NCBI GenBank assembly: GCA_964588285.1
Contig: CAZPNX010000007.1
Coordinates: 1-64,000, forward strand
DNA length: 64,000 bases
Direction: 5' to 3'
From: CAZPNX01 sp964588285
Lineage (GTDB): Bacteria > Edwardsbacteria > AC1 > EtOH8
The notes beneath the pieces were generated by a model, which had not been told where the DNA came from, ran no database searches, and worked only from the letters and a program-made list of their open reading frames with translations. Shown in pieces: positions 17,743 to 26,136 of the stretch (the first letter of the stretch is position 1; the number at the start of each line of letters is the position of its first letter). Both the position numbers and the translations under genes were made by a program.

Positions 17743-20700
17743 CTATCCCAGGATGGCCGCGATCTCTTTCCTTCCCTTGTATTTCTCCTTTAAGTCGTCC
17801 GGGATATCCTTCAGTATGTCTCCAATGACCTGTCTGGCCTTCTCCATCTCCTCATCGTGGTCCTGCATTCTCTCCTGCTGTTTGAATAACTGGGCCTTCC
17901 AGTAATGTGCCTTGGCCTCCAGTTCTCTGGCTCCGGTCTCCTCCAGGGACTCTATGGCGTCCTTGATGTACCTCTCGGCGTCCAGAGAGGCGTTTTGCAT
18001 CAAGGCCCTCCGGGCGAAAACTAGATAAATCCTGGCCAAAAGAAGCCTATCTTTTATTTCGCGCCCCAGTTCCAGGGCCTCGCCCAAAGGACCGGGCATC
18101 TCGTCCAGGCTCCTCGAGGCCATCATCAGGGAAGCCAAAGCCAACAGGCCGTAGGCCTTTTCTCGCTTATTATGAGTTTCATCGGCAATCCGGAGCGCGC
18201 GCTGGATGTATTGTTCTGCCTCGGTAAAATTTTCCGTTTCTAGGTTTAGATCGATTACCGCCCTCACCGTAGCCAAGATGACTTCTGGATCCCCCACTTG
18301 CCTGGCGGTCCCCATCGCTTCCTCAAGAATTGACGAAGCCGCTTCAAAATCACCTAGCATTGCTTGCGCATTTCCCATATTCGCCTTTGCATAGGAAACC
18401 ATCCTTGGGTCGCCAATGCCCTGCGCCAATTCAATGCTTATCAGAAGATGTTCTATTGTCAGATTATAATTGCTATGTAAGTGGTAATTTATTCCAAGAT
18501 TCCTTCTTGACTCGCATTCTAGACTCTTGTTATGTAGCTCAATAGCCATTTTTAATCCTAGAGAGTGTTTCTCCAGCGCCTTATCGAGCAATCCCCAAGT
18601 CTGGTAGATGCATCCAATATTAATATTTATCGCCAGCTGTTGATTTATATCTTGACATTCGATTGAAGCATTGTAAGAATTCTCTAAATATGTCAACGCT
18701 CGTTCATAGTTTCCCATCATTGCATTAATAATACCAAGGCTTCCTGAAGAATGGCTTTCAATTATTTTATCCCCTATCTTTCGAGAAACACTATAACTTT
18801 CTTGGAAATGCTTATATGCACCTTCCATATCACCCATCATCATCAATGGATTGCCTATGAGGTTGTTAAAAACGGCGACCATCTCTATATAATTGATTTC
18901 TTTGGCAATGTTAAGCGCTATTTTATAATATTCCACGGCTTTTTGCGGTTCACCCATCATTTCGTAAACCTGCCCTAAGCTACTATATATTTTTGAGGCC
19001 TCCCTCTTTTCCCCGGTCTCCTTACAGAGCGTAAGAGCTTTTTCAAAACCCTCAATGGCCTTTGCCGGATTACCACTCCTCATCTCCAGGTTGCTTAAAT
19101 TTGTATAGGCGGTAATAAGTATTCTCTGGTCCTTTGCTTTTTCTGCTTCTTCTATCACTCGGTTTAACAATTTCAACGTATTTTCCATATCGCCCATGAC
19201 ATGGTGAATGATTCCGGCTGAAAGTTGGTACTTGTGGACAGCGTGCCTGTTCCCGATGCCCTCTGCCAGCTTTGCTGCCTGCTTGCACTTCTTCAAGGCC
19301 TCATCCATCTTGCCTATCAGCCTGAGTATCGAACCCTCGGCCCACAACAGTTCCGCCTTTTCCAAAACGTTGGATTTACTATCCACAGCCTTCTTAAGCA
19401 CCCCGATGCCCTTGCCGTAATAGTCCAGGGCCTCGCTGTTAGCATAGAGGCTCCTAGCCTTGTCCCCGGCCTTGTGCAGGTATTTAACCGCCTTGTCCTC
19501 GAAGTCGCTGTTGTAGTAGTGGTGGGCCAGATCGTCGTAATGCGGCTCCAAATTATCCTGGTACGCTTTCTCCAGGGCCAGTCCCACCTTGCCGTGCAGC
19601 TCCCGGCGCCTGGTCTTGAGCAGGGTGCCATATGCCGCCTCGTAGGTGGTGGTGGAGTTAAACTCGTATATCTTCCGCCCCTCGACATGCTTGCCGTAAA
19701 GCAGGCCCTCGAAGTGCTCCAGGGTATCCAGCGAGTTCTGGATGCTCTCCGGCGCCGCCTTGCTGAGGTTCTCCAGCACCTCCCGGTCGAACTCCTTGCC
19801 CACCACCGCCGCGTACTGCAGCACCCGGCGGTGCTCCTCGGGCAGCTTGTCGATTCTTCCCAGCACCACCCCGGCGATGGTGGCCGGCAGGGTCATCTTG
19901 CCGAAGCGTTTTCCCGGCACCAGGTTTTCGCCCTCCCGGCGCACTAAGCGCCTCGAGATCAGGTGGCGGGTGACCTCCTCGACGAACAGGGGGTTGCCCT
20001 CGGTGCGCTCCATCAGCTTGTCCAGCACCTGGTCCGAGACGTCGACCGTTCCGGCCAAGGCCGAAGCCATCTGAAACACCTCGCGCCTCTCCAATTTGGA
20101 GAGGAACAAGTTTTCCACATAGGGCTTGGCGATAAAAGGCAGGGCGAGCTCCGGTCGGTAATCGCAGCAGATTAAGATGGACTTGTCGCCTATCTTCTCC
20201 ACGATATGTTCCAAAAGCTCCTGTGATAGGGAATCTCCCCATTGCAGGTCCTCGAAGGCCAAAGCCAGCGGCTGTTTGGAGGCTGACTTGTCGATTACCA
20301 GCCCGATGCCCTCGAAAATCTTCCGCTTTCTCTTCTCCGGATCCAAGTCCTCTATTTCCGGATAGTGCAGGCCTAAAAGCGAGCCCAGGAACGGCTCGAA
20401 ATCCCCCAAATCCCAGGCGTGCAGTTTTTCCTGAATCTTATCTTTTTTATGACCGCTTGAATCTCGCTCACCGATCTCAAACAGGGCATTCAACTGCCGT
20501 ATAAAGGGCAGATAGGCGGTAGCGGAAGCGTAGGAATAACACTTGCCCTTGGCGAAGCGGAAACCCTCATCCCGGGCTAGAAGCTCCAGCTCCTTGGCCA
20601 GACGCGACTTACCGATGCCCGGCTCGCCGGAGATGGCCACCACCCGGCCCTGGCCGGCCTTGGCCGAAGCTATGGCTTGTTTGATGGCCTCCATCTCGGC

Positions 20701-21513
20701 CATCCGACCCACCAGCTTTATGCTGCCGGCCCTCAGGCCGCCGGTCTTCTCCTCTATCATCCGGCCTAAAATCAGGTAGACGTTCTGGGGCTTGGATTTC
20801 CCCTTGACCATCACCGGCTTCAGTTTCTTGAGCTTGATCTTGCCCTTGACCTGGCGGTAGGTGTTCTCGCCGATGACGCACTGCCGGGCGGTGGCCACCT
20901 TCTCCAGCCGGGCCGCCAGGTTGACGCCGTCGCCGATGACCGAGTACTCCATCCGCCCCTTGGAGCCGACGTTTAAGGCCACCACCTCGCCGGTGTTGAG
21001 GCCGATGCTCATGGCCAGCGGCATCTTGAGCTCGGCGCTGAAGCGGTCCATGGCCTCCAGCATCTCAATGGCCGCCAGGCAGGCCCGCAGCGGATCGTCC
21101 TCGTGGGCCACCGGGGCCCCGAACAGCACCATCAGGGCGTCGCCCATGAACTTGTCTATGTGGCCGCCGTAGCGCTCAGCGATGTCCACCATGGTGTCGA
21201 AGAACTTGTTGATGACCTCCACCACCTGCTCCGGGTCCATAGTTTCGGACATGGAGGTAAAGCCGGATAGGTCTCCGAAGAGCACGGTCACCTGGCGCCG
21301 TTCGCCTTCGACCTTGACCCCCTCCGGATTAAGCAATATCTTGTCGATAATTCTTTTGGGCAGATACTTCTGGATGGCGCTGATTATCTTGCCGGCCTGG
21401 TCCAGACGCCGGAAGACCGTTTCCTCTTGCTTTTCCTGGCTGACGCTTTCACTATGGCCGGTGATCTCATTCAGCCGCTCCAGCAACCTTCTAACCAGCT
21501 CATTGCTCTCCAT
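17743..21513 (-). CDS. Class III adenylate cyclase-AAA ATPase-TPR protein
   Basis: 1256 residues. The cyclase domain (about 70-250) keeps the metal Asp residues D81 (VLFGDLSGF) and D125 (DKFMGDALMVLFG), the purine-selecting K121 and S191, and the transition-state N198 and R202 (GDGVNLAARLE), so it should be active and the Lys favours ATP. An AAA/STAND-type ATPase follows (Walker A GEPGIGKS at 296-303; DLQWGDSLSQELLEH near 425), then about 700 residues of TPR repeats. This architecture is known from many bacterial cyclases thought to sense protein partners. No membrane segment. Codons between about 18,380 and 19,220 (TPR part) are clearly more AT-rich than the rest. Likely partners are the cNMP-binding proteins upstream. 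Confidence 0.93.
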   Translation of the reverse strand: MESNELVRRLLERLNEITGHSESVSQEKQEETVFRRLDQAGKIISAIQKYLPKRIIDKILLNPEGVKVEGERRQVTVLFGDLSGFTSMSETMDPEQVVEVINKFFDTMVDIAERYGGHIDKFMGDALMVLFGAPVAHEDDPLRACLAAIEMLEAMDRFSAELKMPLAMSIGLNTGEVVALNVGSKGRMEYSVIGDGVNLAARLEKVATARQCVIGENTYRQVKGKIKLKKLKPVMVKGKSKPQNVYLILGRMIEEKTGGLRAGSIKLVGRMAEMEAIKQAIASAKAGQGRVVAISGEPGIGKSRLAKELELLARDEGFRFAKGKCYSYASATAYLPFIRQLNALFEIGERDSSGHKKDKIQEKLHAWDLGDFEPFLGSLLGLHYPEIEDLDPEKRKRKIFEGIGLVIDKSASKQPLALAFEDLQWGDSLSQELLEHIVEKIGDKSILICCDYRPELALPFIAKPYVENLFLSKLERREVFQMASALAGTVDVSDQVLDKLMERTEGNPLFVEEVTRHLISRRLVRREGENLVPGKRFGKMTLPATIAGVVLGRIDKLPEEHRRVLQYAAVVGKEFDREVLENLSKAAPESIQNSLDTLEHFEGLLYGKHVEGRKIYEFNSTTTYEAAYGTLLKTRRRELHGKVGLALEKAYQDNLEPHYDDLAHHYYNSDFEDKAVKYLHKAGDKARSLYANSEALDYYGKGIGVLKKAVDSKSNVLEKAELLWAEGSILRLIGKMDEALKKCKQAAKLAEGIGNRHAVHKYQLSAGIIHHVMGDMENTLKLLNRVIEEAEKAKDQRILITAYTNLSNLEMRSGNPAKAIEGFEKALTLCKETGEKREASKIYSSLGQVYEMMGEPQKAVEYYKIALNIAKEINYIEMVAVFNNLIGNPLMMMGDMEGAYKHFQESYSVSRKIGDKIIESHSSGSLGIINAMMGNYERALTYLENSYNASIECQDINQQLAININIGCIYQTWGLLDKALEKHSLGLKMAIELHNKSLECESRRNLGINYHLHSNYNLTIEHLLISIELAQGIGDPRMVSYAKANMGNAQAMLGDFEAASSILEEAMGTARQVGDPEVILATVRAVIDLNLETENFTEAEQYIQRALRIADETHNKREKAYGLLALASLMMASRSLDEMPGPLGEALELGREIKDRLLLARIYLVFARRALMQNASLDAERYIKDAIESLEETGARELEAKAHYWKAQLFKQQERMQDHDEEMEKARQVIGDILKDIPDDLKEKYKGRKEIAAILG

Positions 21514-21514
21514 C

Positions 21515-21811
21515 TTACAATCCCTTATAAGGTTTCTTCTTAATCCGGTTCAGTCGCTTGTCGTCGCGCTCCATGGCCCGCAGCAGCTTTCTCATCTGGT
21601 ATTCCTGGCTGGAGAACTGGGTCTCCATCTTCTCCAGCCAGCGGTGGATCCTTTCGGTCAGCTGCAGCGCCTCTTCCGGAGTCAGTTCCCCGCAAAGCTG
21701 GGCGTCAAGTATTCTGTTCATCAGCTTGGGGCCCATCTCCAAGTCGCTCTCGCGCTTGAGCTGTTCCAGCACTTTAACCAATCTCAAATAGTGGTCAAAA
21801 TTGCTCCCCAT
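21515..21811 (-). CDS. Small helical protein of unknown function beside the cyclase
   Basis: 98 residues from ATG 21811, preceded by GGGAGGGG; a longer frame from 21892 lacks a good ribosome site. The sequence is almost wholly helical and charged (LRLVKVLEQLKRESDLEMG, HRWLEKMETQFSSQEYQMRK) and ends in a basic stretch (KRLNRIKKKPYKGL). No family recognised. It lies between the cNMP-binding protein and the cyclase with only a 1-bp gap to the latter, so all three are probably one transcript. It may be a structural or regulatory partner of the cyclase; this is inference from position. Confidence 0.7.
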   Translation of the reverse strand: MGSNFDHYLRLVKVLEQLKRESDLEMGPKLMNRILDAQLCGELTPEEALQLTERIHRWLEKMETQFSSQEYQMRKLLRAMERDDKRLNRIKKKPYKGL

Positions 21812-21888
21812 TTCCCCTCCCTTCCCGGCCGGGAACAGTTTTATCTTGACAGCGGCCCGGAGCTTTGCTATCCTTATGTGGCGGAGTC

Positions 21889-22347
21889 TCACCCCGACGA
21901 AATCAGGTTTTTAAACTTCTCGTCGGTGGCCCGCAGACGCTGGAAGACGGCCTTCAGCAGGGCGATAAGTAACTTGGAGGTGATGCCGGGGTCCGTCTCC
22001 AGCATCTGCTCGAAAGCCTTCTTGGTGATGACCACCAACTCCGCGTCCTCGACGATCTTGGCGGTGGCCGAACGGGGCTGGTCGTCCAGCAGGGACATCT
22101 CGCCGAAGAAGCTGCCGGGTCCGATGGTGGCCAGCAGCAGCTCCTTTCTATCGGCCCCGGTCTTGTAGATGCCCACCTGGCCGGACTGGACCAGATACAT
22201 GACCTCGCCCGGCGTGTTCTCGAAGAAAAGAACCCTTCCCGCCTTGTAGCCGCGGCTGAAGATCATCTTGGACATCCGCTCCAGCTCCTCCGGGCTCAGG
22301 CCCCCAAAAAGCTGGTTGCCCTTCAGTACCTCGATGGATATCGGCAT
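21889..22347 (-). CDS. Stand-alone cyclic-nucleotide-binding domain protein
   Basis: 152 residues, one CRP/PKA-type cNMP-binding domain without the DNA-binding helix-turn-helix of CRP. The roll (LFGGLSPEELERMSKM; GRVLFFENTPGEVMYLVQSG) is followed by the phosphate-binding cassette FFGEMSLLDDQPRSATAK with the key Glu and Arg. The C-terminal helix ends KFKNLISSG. Such proteins act by binding partners when cyclic nucleotide is present. It sits at the head of the cyclase transcription unit, so cAMP made by that enzyme is the likely ligand (inferred). AGAGGA precedes the ATG by 5 nt. Confidence 0.9.
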   Translation of the reverse strand: MPISIEVLKGNQLFGGLSPEELERMSKMIFSRGYKAGRVLFFENTPGEVMYLVQSGQVGIYKTGADRKELLLATIGPGSFFGEMSLLDDQPRSATAKIVEDAELVVITKKAFEQMLETDPGITSKLLIALLKAVFQRLRATDEKFKNLISSG

Positions 22348-22379
22348 ATAATCCTCTCGATACTTTTTAGGATAAGATC

Positions 22380-22838
22380 ATGGACGAAATAGCCGAACTT
22401 CGCAAATGCATCCTTTTTCAGGAGCTGACCGACCAGGAGTTGGGAACCATCACCCAACTGATGTCCACTGATGCCGAAAGCTTCCTGCCCGGAGAGATGA
22501 TTTGCCAGATGGACTCCCCCGGCGACAGCATGTACCTGGTGAAGTCGGGCAAGGTCCAGATCTTTCTTCCCGGTGATCCGGAGAATATTATTCTGGCCGA
22601 GCTTGGCGGCGGAAAGTTTTTTGGAGAGATGTCGCTTCTGGACAAGTCGCCTCGCTCGGCCAATGTGGCCGCCTTGGAGCAAACCGAGATCTACGTGCTC
22701 ACCCGCAAGCATGTAGCTTATCTTCTGGAAAAGGAACCCAAGATCGCGGCCAAGGTAATGATCGCCCTGGCTAGGGTGCTCTCGGCCAGGATCCGGGTGC
22801 TCAACGAAAGGATCCAGTCGGCCCTGTCTTCAGGCTGA
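22380..22838 (+). CDS. Stand-alone cyclic-nucleotide-binding domain protein (divergent paralogue)
   Basis: 152 residues, the same length and layout as its divergent neighbour 32 bp away: LFQELTDQELGTITQLM, GEMICQMDSPGDSMYLVKSG, cassette FFGEMSLLDKSPRSANVA with conserved Glu and Arg, and a C-terminal helix ending RIQSALSSG. No helix-turn-helix. The pair looks like an inverted duplication that has diverged. It is probably a cAMP effector acting by protein contact; the target is unknown. AGGA lies about 9 nt before the ATG. It is the only gene of this block on the plus strand, ending 4 bp before the convergent PHP gene. Confidence 0.9.
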   Translation: MDEIAELRKCILFQELTDQELGTITQLMSTDAESFLPGEMICQMDSPGDSMYLVKSGKVQIFLPGDPENIILAELGGGKFFGEMSLLDKSPRSANVAALEQTEIYVLTRKHVAYLLEKEPKIAAKVMIALARVLSARIRVLNERIQSALSSG

Positions 22839-22842
22839 TGCC

Positions 22843-23589
22843 TTAGCCCCGTCTCCGAAAAATCCGTGGTCGGTAAAGTCCCTCTTGGCCGATCCCGCAT
22901 TCCTTGACCATGGCCAGAGAGTAATCTAGCCGGCACATTCTGTCTCGGCTATGCCCGTCCGAGCCCAGCGAGAAGCGAACCCCCGCCCGCCGGGCTTTTT
23001 CTATGGTCCCCCTGCCCGGCACCTCCCACCGCGAGCTGATCTCCAAAGCGAATCCGTATTCCAGCGCCAGGTCTATCAATCCTTCATCCCACTTAGCGTC
23101 TAAAAGCTTTTCCCTCTGGTCCCTGAGCCCCAGGGGCAGCAGCCCGGGGTGGGCCAGAATGTGAAAATGATGATCCCTGGCGCCCTTTTTAATTTCAGCC
23201 AGCATTAATTCGATTATCCTTTTAGGTTCACCGACCTCGGCCCCGGGATCAAAGAAATCGAGCCTTCTCTTCTTTTCCCCAAGTTCCAGAGAATGCACCC
23301 CGCCTATCAGATAATGGCACCGGGCCAGGCGGTCAGGCGTCACCCCGCCCTGGTTGCCTAGGTCCAATTCAGCCGAGATATAAACCGGCAGGCTGTCCAG
23401 CGCCTCCAAGTATTGATCGAACCGGGTGTTGTCCGCCAGCTGAAAACTGCCCCCTCCGCAATGGTCGGCGATGCCCACCCGGCATCCTTTTTCACCGGCG
23501 ATCTCTACCACCTCTTCCGGCGACAGCCGTCCGTCGGAGAAAATGGTATGGGTGTGCAGGTCTTCCGGCTGGAAAGCGCTAATCGGCAT
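22843..23589 (-). CDS. PHP-domain phosphoesterase
   Basis: 248 residues. The PHP signature is clear: DLHTHTIFSDG (metal-binding HTH near residues 12-14), GIADHCGG, the mid-domain ISAELDLG (Glu ligand), HFHILAHPGLL and the C-terminal GSDGHSRDR (D and H). These residues build a trinuclear metal site used for phosphoester hydrolysis, as in histidinol phosphatase or RNase AM-type nucleases. The exact substrate cannot be told; there is no other histidine-biosynthesis gene nearby. A strong promoter places transcription start at or within one base of the ATG, so the mRNA may be leaderless. Confidence 0.88.
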   Translation of the reverse strand: MPISAFQPEDLHTHTIFSDGRLSPEEVVEIAGEKGCRVGIADHCGGGSFQLADNTRFDQYLEALDSLPVYISAELDLGNQGGVTPDRLARCHYLIGGVHSLELGEKKRRLDFFDPGAEVGEPKRIIELMLAEIKKGARDHHFHILAHPGLLPLGLRDQREKLLDAKWDEGLIDLALEYGFALEISSRWEVPGRGTIEKARRAGVRFSLGSDGHSRDRMCRLDYSLAMVKECGIGQEGLYRPRIFRRRG

Positions 23590-23596
23590 GATCTTA

Positions 23597-23625
23597 ATTC
23601 TATTACGTATCTCCTACAATGTCAA
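23597..23625 (-). promoter_or_regulatory. Strong promoter of the PHP gene, probably leaderless
   Basis: Read on the minus strand: TTGACA (23625-23620), 17-bp spacer, TAGAAT (23602-23597). Only 7 nt separate the -10 from ATG 23589, so transcription should start at about the first base of the start codon. Confidence 0.7.
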
Positions 23626-23661
23626 CCTAAACCTCGGGCCCAGGGTTGCCGTATTTTTTGC

Positions 23662-23690
23662 TTGACAAGCTTTTCCGGCGGTGTTATAAT
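23662..23690 (+). promoter_or_regulatory. Consensus sigma70 promoter of the TetR/efflux operon
   Basis: TTGACA at 23662-23667, 17-bp spacer, TATAAT at 23685-23690: a full consensus match. The predicted start near 23697 falls inside the adjacent 28-bp palindrome, the arrangement expected for a repressor-controlled promoter. Confidence 0.88.
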
Positions 23691-23692
23691 AT

Positions 23693-23720
23693 GGAAACTA
23701 AAAATACTAAATTAGTTTCC
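23693..23720. promoter_or_regulatory. Palindromic operator, probably for the adjacent TetR regulator
   Basis: GGAAACTAA, a 10-bp spacer, then TTAGTTTCC: a perfect 9-bp inverted repeat of 28 bp overall. It starts 2 bp after a consensus -10 box and covers the transcription start. Size and symmetry fit binding of a TetR dimer pair; autoregulation is inferred. Confidence 0.75.
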
Positions 23721-23729
23721 TTAGTATCC

Positions 23730-24356
23730 ATGACTAAATACCACGCCCGCCGGGAGCGCATAGTGGCCGGGGCCACGGTCCGCTTTCTATCCCACGGCTT
23801 CAGCCGGGTGACCATGGATCGTCTGGCGGCCGACCTGGGAGTCAGCAAGAAGACCCTCTACCAGCATTTCGGCAGCAAGGAACAGCTGCTCTACGCCGTG
23901 GTAACCCGCTTCTTGGAGGAAACGGCCGCCTCGGTCGAGTCCATCATCTCGCCCAAAAGAAGCAGCGTGCTGGAAAAGCTGGCCTCCCTTATGGACTTCA
24001 TGACCCGCCGCCTCTCCATTGTCAGCCTGGCCTTTCTGGAAGAACTGGAAAAATATGCGCCGGATATGTGGCGCGAGGTCCAGGAGTTCCGCCGCCGCCG
24101 CATTATCGAGAACTTTCATAGGCTTTATCGTCTCGGACAGCGCCAGGGGATCTTTTCCTCCGAACCCGACCCCCAGCTTACCACCCAACTCTTCCTGTCC
24201 CTGGTCCAGGGGACGATGAACCCCCAATCCCTGGCCAAGATCCCTTTCCTTCCGGCACAGGTGATGCGGGCCATCATTACCATTTTCCTTTTCGGAACCT
24301 TGGAAGAGAAGTACCGCCATACTTCAAGGAAAAAATTCATTAAGGGGCAACCATGA
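23730..24356 (+). CDS. TetR-family transcriptional regulator
   Basis: 208 residues from ATG 23730. Earlier starts (23646, 23691) are ruled out because they lie upstream of the transcription start. The N-terminal TetR helix-turn-helix is typical: RIVAGATVRFLSHGFSRVTM, DRLAADLGVSKKTLYQHFGSKEQLLYAVV. The C-terminal ligand and dimer domain (about 75-208) has no assignable ligand. It is the first gene of a five-gene efflux operon and overlaps the next ATG by 4 bp. Gene order matches E. coli cecR-ybhG-ybhF-ybhS-ybhR, where the TetR protein responds to drugs, so it probably represses this operon from the palindrome in front of it. Confidence 0.92.
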   Translation: MTKYHARRERIVAGATVRFLSHGFSRVTMDRLAADLGVSKKTLYQHFGSKEQLLYAVVTRFLEETAASVESIISPKRSSVLEKLASLMDFMTRRLSIVSLAFLEELEKYAPDMWREVQEFRRRRIIENFHRLYRLGQRQGIFSSEPDPQLTTQLFLSLVQGTMNPQSLAKIPFLPAQVMRAIITIFLFGTLEEKYRHTSRKKFIKGQP

Positions 24357-25219
24357 TGAAAAGCACGGCTAGAAACATAATCGTTTTAGTCCTGGCGGCC
24401 CTTCACCTGATCATGGCCGGCTGCGGGTCCCGGGATCAAGGCACCATCTCCGGCTCGGGGATTATCGAAGTGACCGAGGTGGTGCTCCGCTCCAAGATCA
24501 TGGGCCGGGTCACTGTCATGGATTTCGAGGAGGGCCAGGCGGTGGAGGCCGGCCGGCTGTTGGCCCGGCTGGCCACTGACGAGCTCTCGGCTCAGGAGCG
24601 GCAGGCTCTCTCGGCCGCGGCCGCAGCCAGACAACAGGCCTCCCTGGCCGAAACTAACTTCAGGCTGGCCGAGGACAACTATCTTCGCAACCGGGCTTTG
24701 CGCGATTCCGGAATGATATCGGAACAGTCCTTCTATCAGATCGAATCTCAGTTGAAGGCGGCCCGGGCCCAACTCCAGGCGGCCAGCAACGCCCAGGCCC
24801 AGGCCCAGGCCGGACTGGAGCTGGTCCGGATCCAATTGAGCAACGCCGCTGTCTTTTCGCCGGTTGCCGGAACTGTGCTGGAGCGCAACATCGAGGTAGG
24901 GGAACTGGCCATGCCGGGAACCGCCGTCTGCAAGCTGGGCGATCTTTCCCGGCCATTCCTCAAGATTTATCTGCCCGAAAACAGCTACGGCCGAATCAAA
25001 CTGAACCAGGCGGTTAGGATAACGGTGGATTCATATCCCAATAAAATTTTCTCGGGCAGGGTGTCCGCTATTGCCGACCAGGCCGAGTTCACCCCCAAGG
25101 ATGTTCAGACCAGGGAAGAGCGCACCAAATTGGTCTTTGCCGTCAAGATAGCGGTGGACAACACCCAAGGCCAGCTCAAGCCCGGCATGCCGGCCGATGC
25201 CGAGATTGTCTTGGAGTGA
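24353..25219 (+). CDS. HlyD/YbhG-type periplasmic adaptor (membrane fusion) lipoprotein
   Basis: 288 residues. Lipoprotein signal ending HLIMAGC (Cys at about 23), then the barrel-sandwich half VVLRSKIMGRVTVMDFEEGQ, a helical hairpin (about 80-160, Ala/Gln-rich with QSFYQIESQLKAARAQL), the second lipoyl half (VFSPVAGTVLERNIEVGELA) and a beta-barrel domain (IYLPENSYGRIKLNQAVRI). Such proteins bridge an inner-membrane ABC transporter to an outer-membrane channel. No TolC-like gene is present here, so a channel encoded elsewhere must be used. ATG overlaps the TetR stop. Confidence 0.92.
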   Translation: MMKSTARNIIVLVLAALHLIMAGCGSRDQGTISGSGIIEVTEVVLRSKIMGRVTVMDFEEGQAVEAGRLLARLATDELSAQERQALSAAAAARQQASLAETNFRLAEDNYLRNRALRDSGMISEQSFYQIESQLKAARAQLQAASNAQAQAQAGLELVRIQLSNAAVFSPVAGTVLERNIEVGELAMPGTAVCKLGDLSRPFLKIYLPENSYGRIKLNQAVRITVDSYPNKIFSGRVSAIADQAEFTPKDVQTREERTKLVFAVKIAVDNTQGQLKPGMPADAEIVLE

Positions 25220-26136
25220 TTTGTCCCATGCTGGCGGTAAAAGCCGAAGCTCTGTCCAAGCGTTTTCGGCAAACAGTGGCCTTGGAAAAACTGAGCCTGG
25301 CCATTGAGCCCGGCGAGATCTTCGGCCTGGTCGGGCCTGATGGCGCCGGCAAGTCAACTGCCATTAAGCTCCTGGCCTCGCTGCTGAAACCGACCTCGGG
25401 CCGGGCCTTCGTTTTCGAACATGACACTGTCCGACAGCCCGAGGCCGTCCGCTCCCAGCTTGGCTATATGGCCCAATCATTTGCCCTTTATCACGAATTG
25501 ACTGTCCGCGAAAACCTGGACTTCTTTGCCGACATCTATCAAGTCAAACATGACCTAAAATTGGCCAGACTGCAGGAGCTGATGAATTTCTCCAGGCTGG
25601 AGGCCTACCAGGACCGCCTGGCCGGCCAGCTCTCCGGAGGCATGAAACAGAAACTGGCCGTCTCCTGCGCCCTGATACACACCCCCAAACTGTTGCTGCT
25701 GGACGAGCCCACCACCGGCGTCGATCCCGTCTCCCGCCGGGAGCTGTGGAGGCTGCTCTACGACATCTGGAAAAAGGGAGTGACTATAGTGCTGGCCACC
25801 CCCTACATGGACGAGGCCGAACGATGCAGCCGGGTGGCCCTGATGGATGGCGGCCGGGTGCTGCGCTGCGATACGCCTTCTGGATTGAAGTCCGGTTTGG
25901 ACTTTGAGGTAATGGAACTGGAGCATCCCGACATTCAGTCTATCATTGAGCTGCTTTCGGACTCGGAGTTGGCCGACAGCCTCCACCGTTTCGGCAGCCG
26001 GCTTCATTTATTTTTGAAGGACCCAGCCCGTCAGCGGCCGGTCCTCGATTCCCTGCTGCGCAAAAGCGGCACCCTCCTGCAGCCGATAGCGCCCAGCCTG
26101 GAGGATGTTTTTCTCCATCTTACTGCCAGAACCTGA
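25216..26136 (+). CDS. ABC transporter ATPase (first half of a YbhF-like pair)
   Basis: 306 residues. Walker A GPDGAGKST, signature LSGGMKQKLAVSC, Walker B LLLLDEPTTGVDPVSRRELW and the switch region TIVLATPYMDEAERC (Pro in place of the usual His) are all visible. The start is either GTG 25216, overlapping the adaptor's stop, or ATG 25228; the former fits the GGAG just upstream. It energises the two ABC-2 permeases downstream for efflux. In E. coli YbhF this ATPase and the next one are a single fused polypeptide; here they are separate genes. Confidence 0.92.
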   Translation: MICPMLAVKAEALSKRFRQTVALEKLSLAIEPGEIFGLVGPDGAGKSTAIKLLASLLKPTSGRAFVFEHDTVRQPEAVRSQLGYMAQSFALYHELTVRENLDFFADIYQVKHDLKLARLQELMNFSRLEAYQDRLAGQLSGGMKQKLAVSCALIHTPKLLLLDEPTTGVDPVSRRELWRLLYDIWKKGVTIVLATPYMDEAERCSRVALMDGGRVLRCDTPSGLKSGLDFEVMELEHPDIQSIIELLSDSELADSLHRFGSRLHLFLKDPARQRPVLDSLLRKSGTLLQPIAPSLEDVFLHLTART

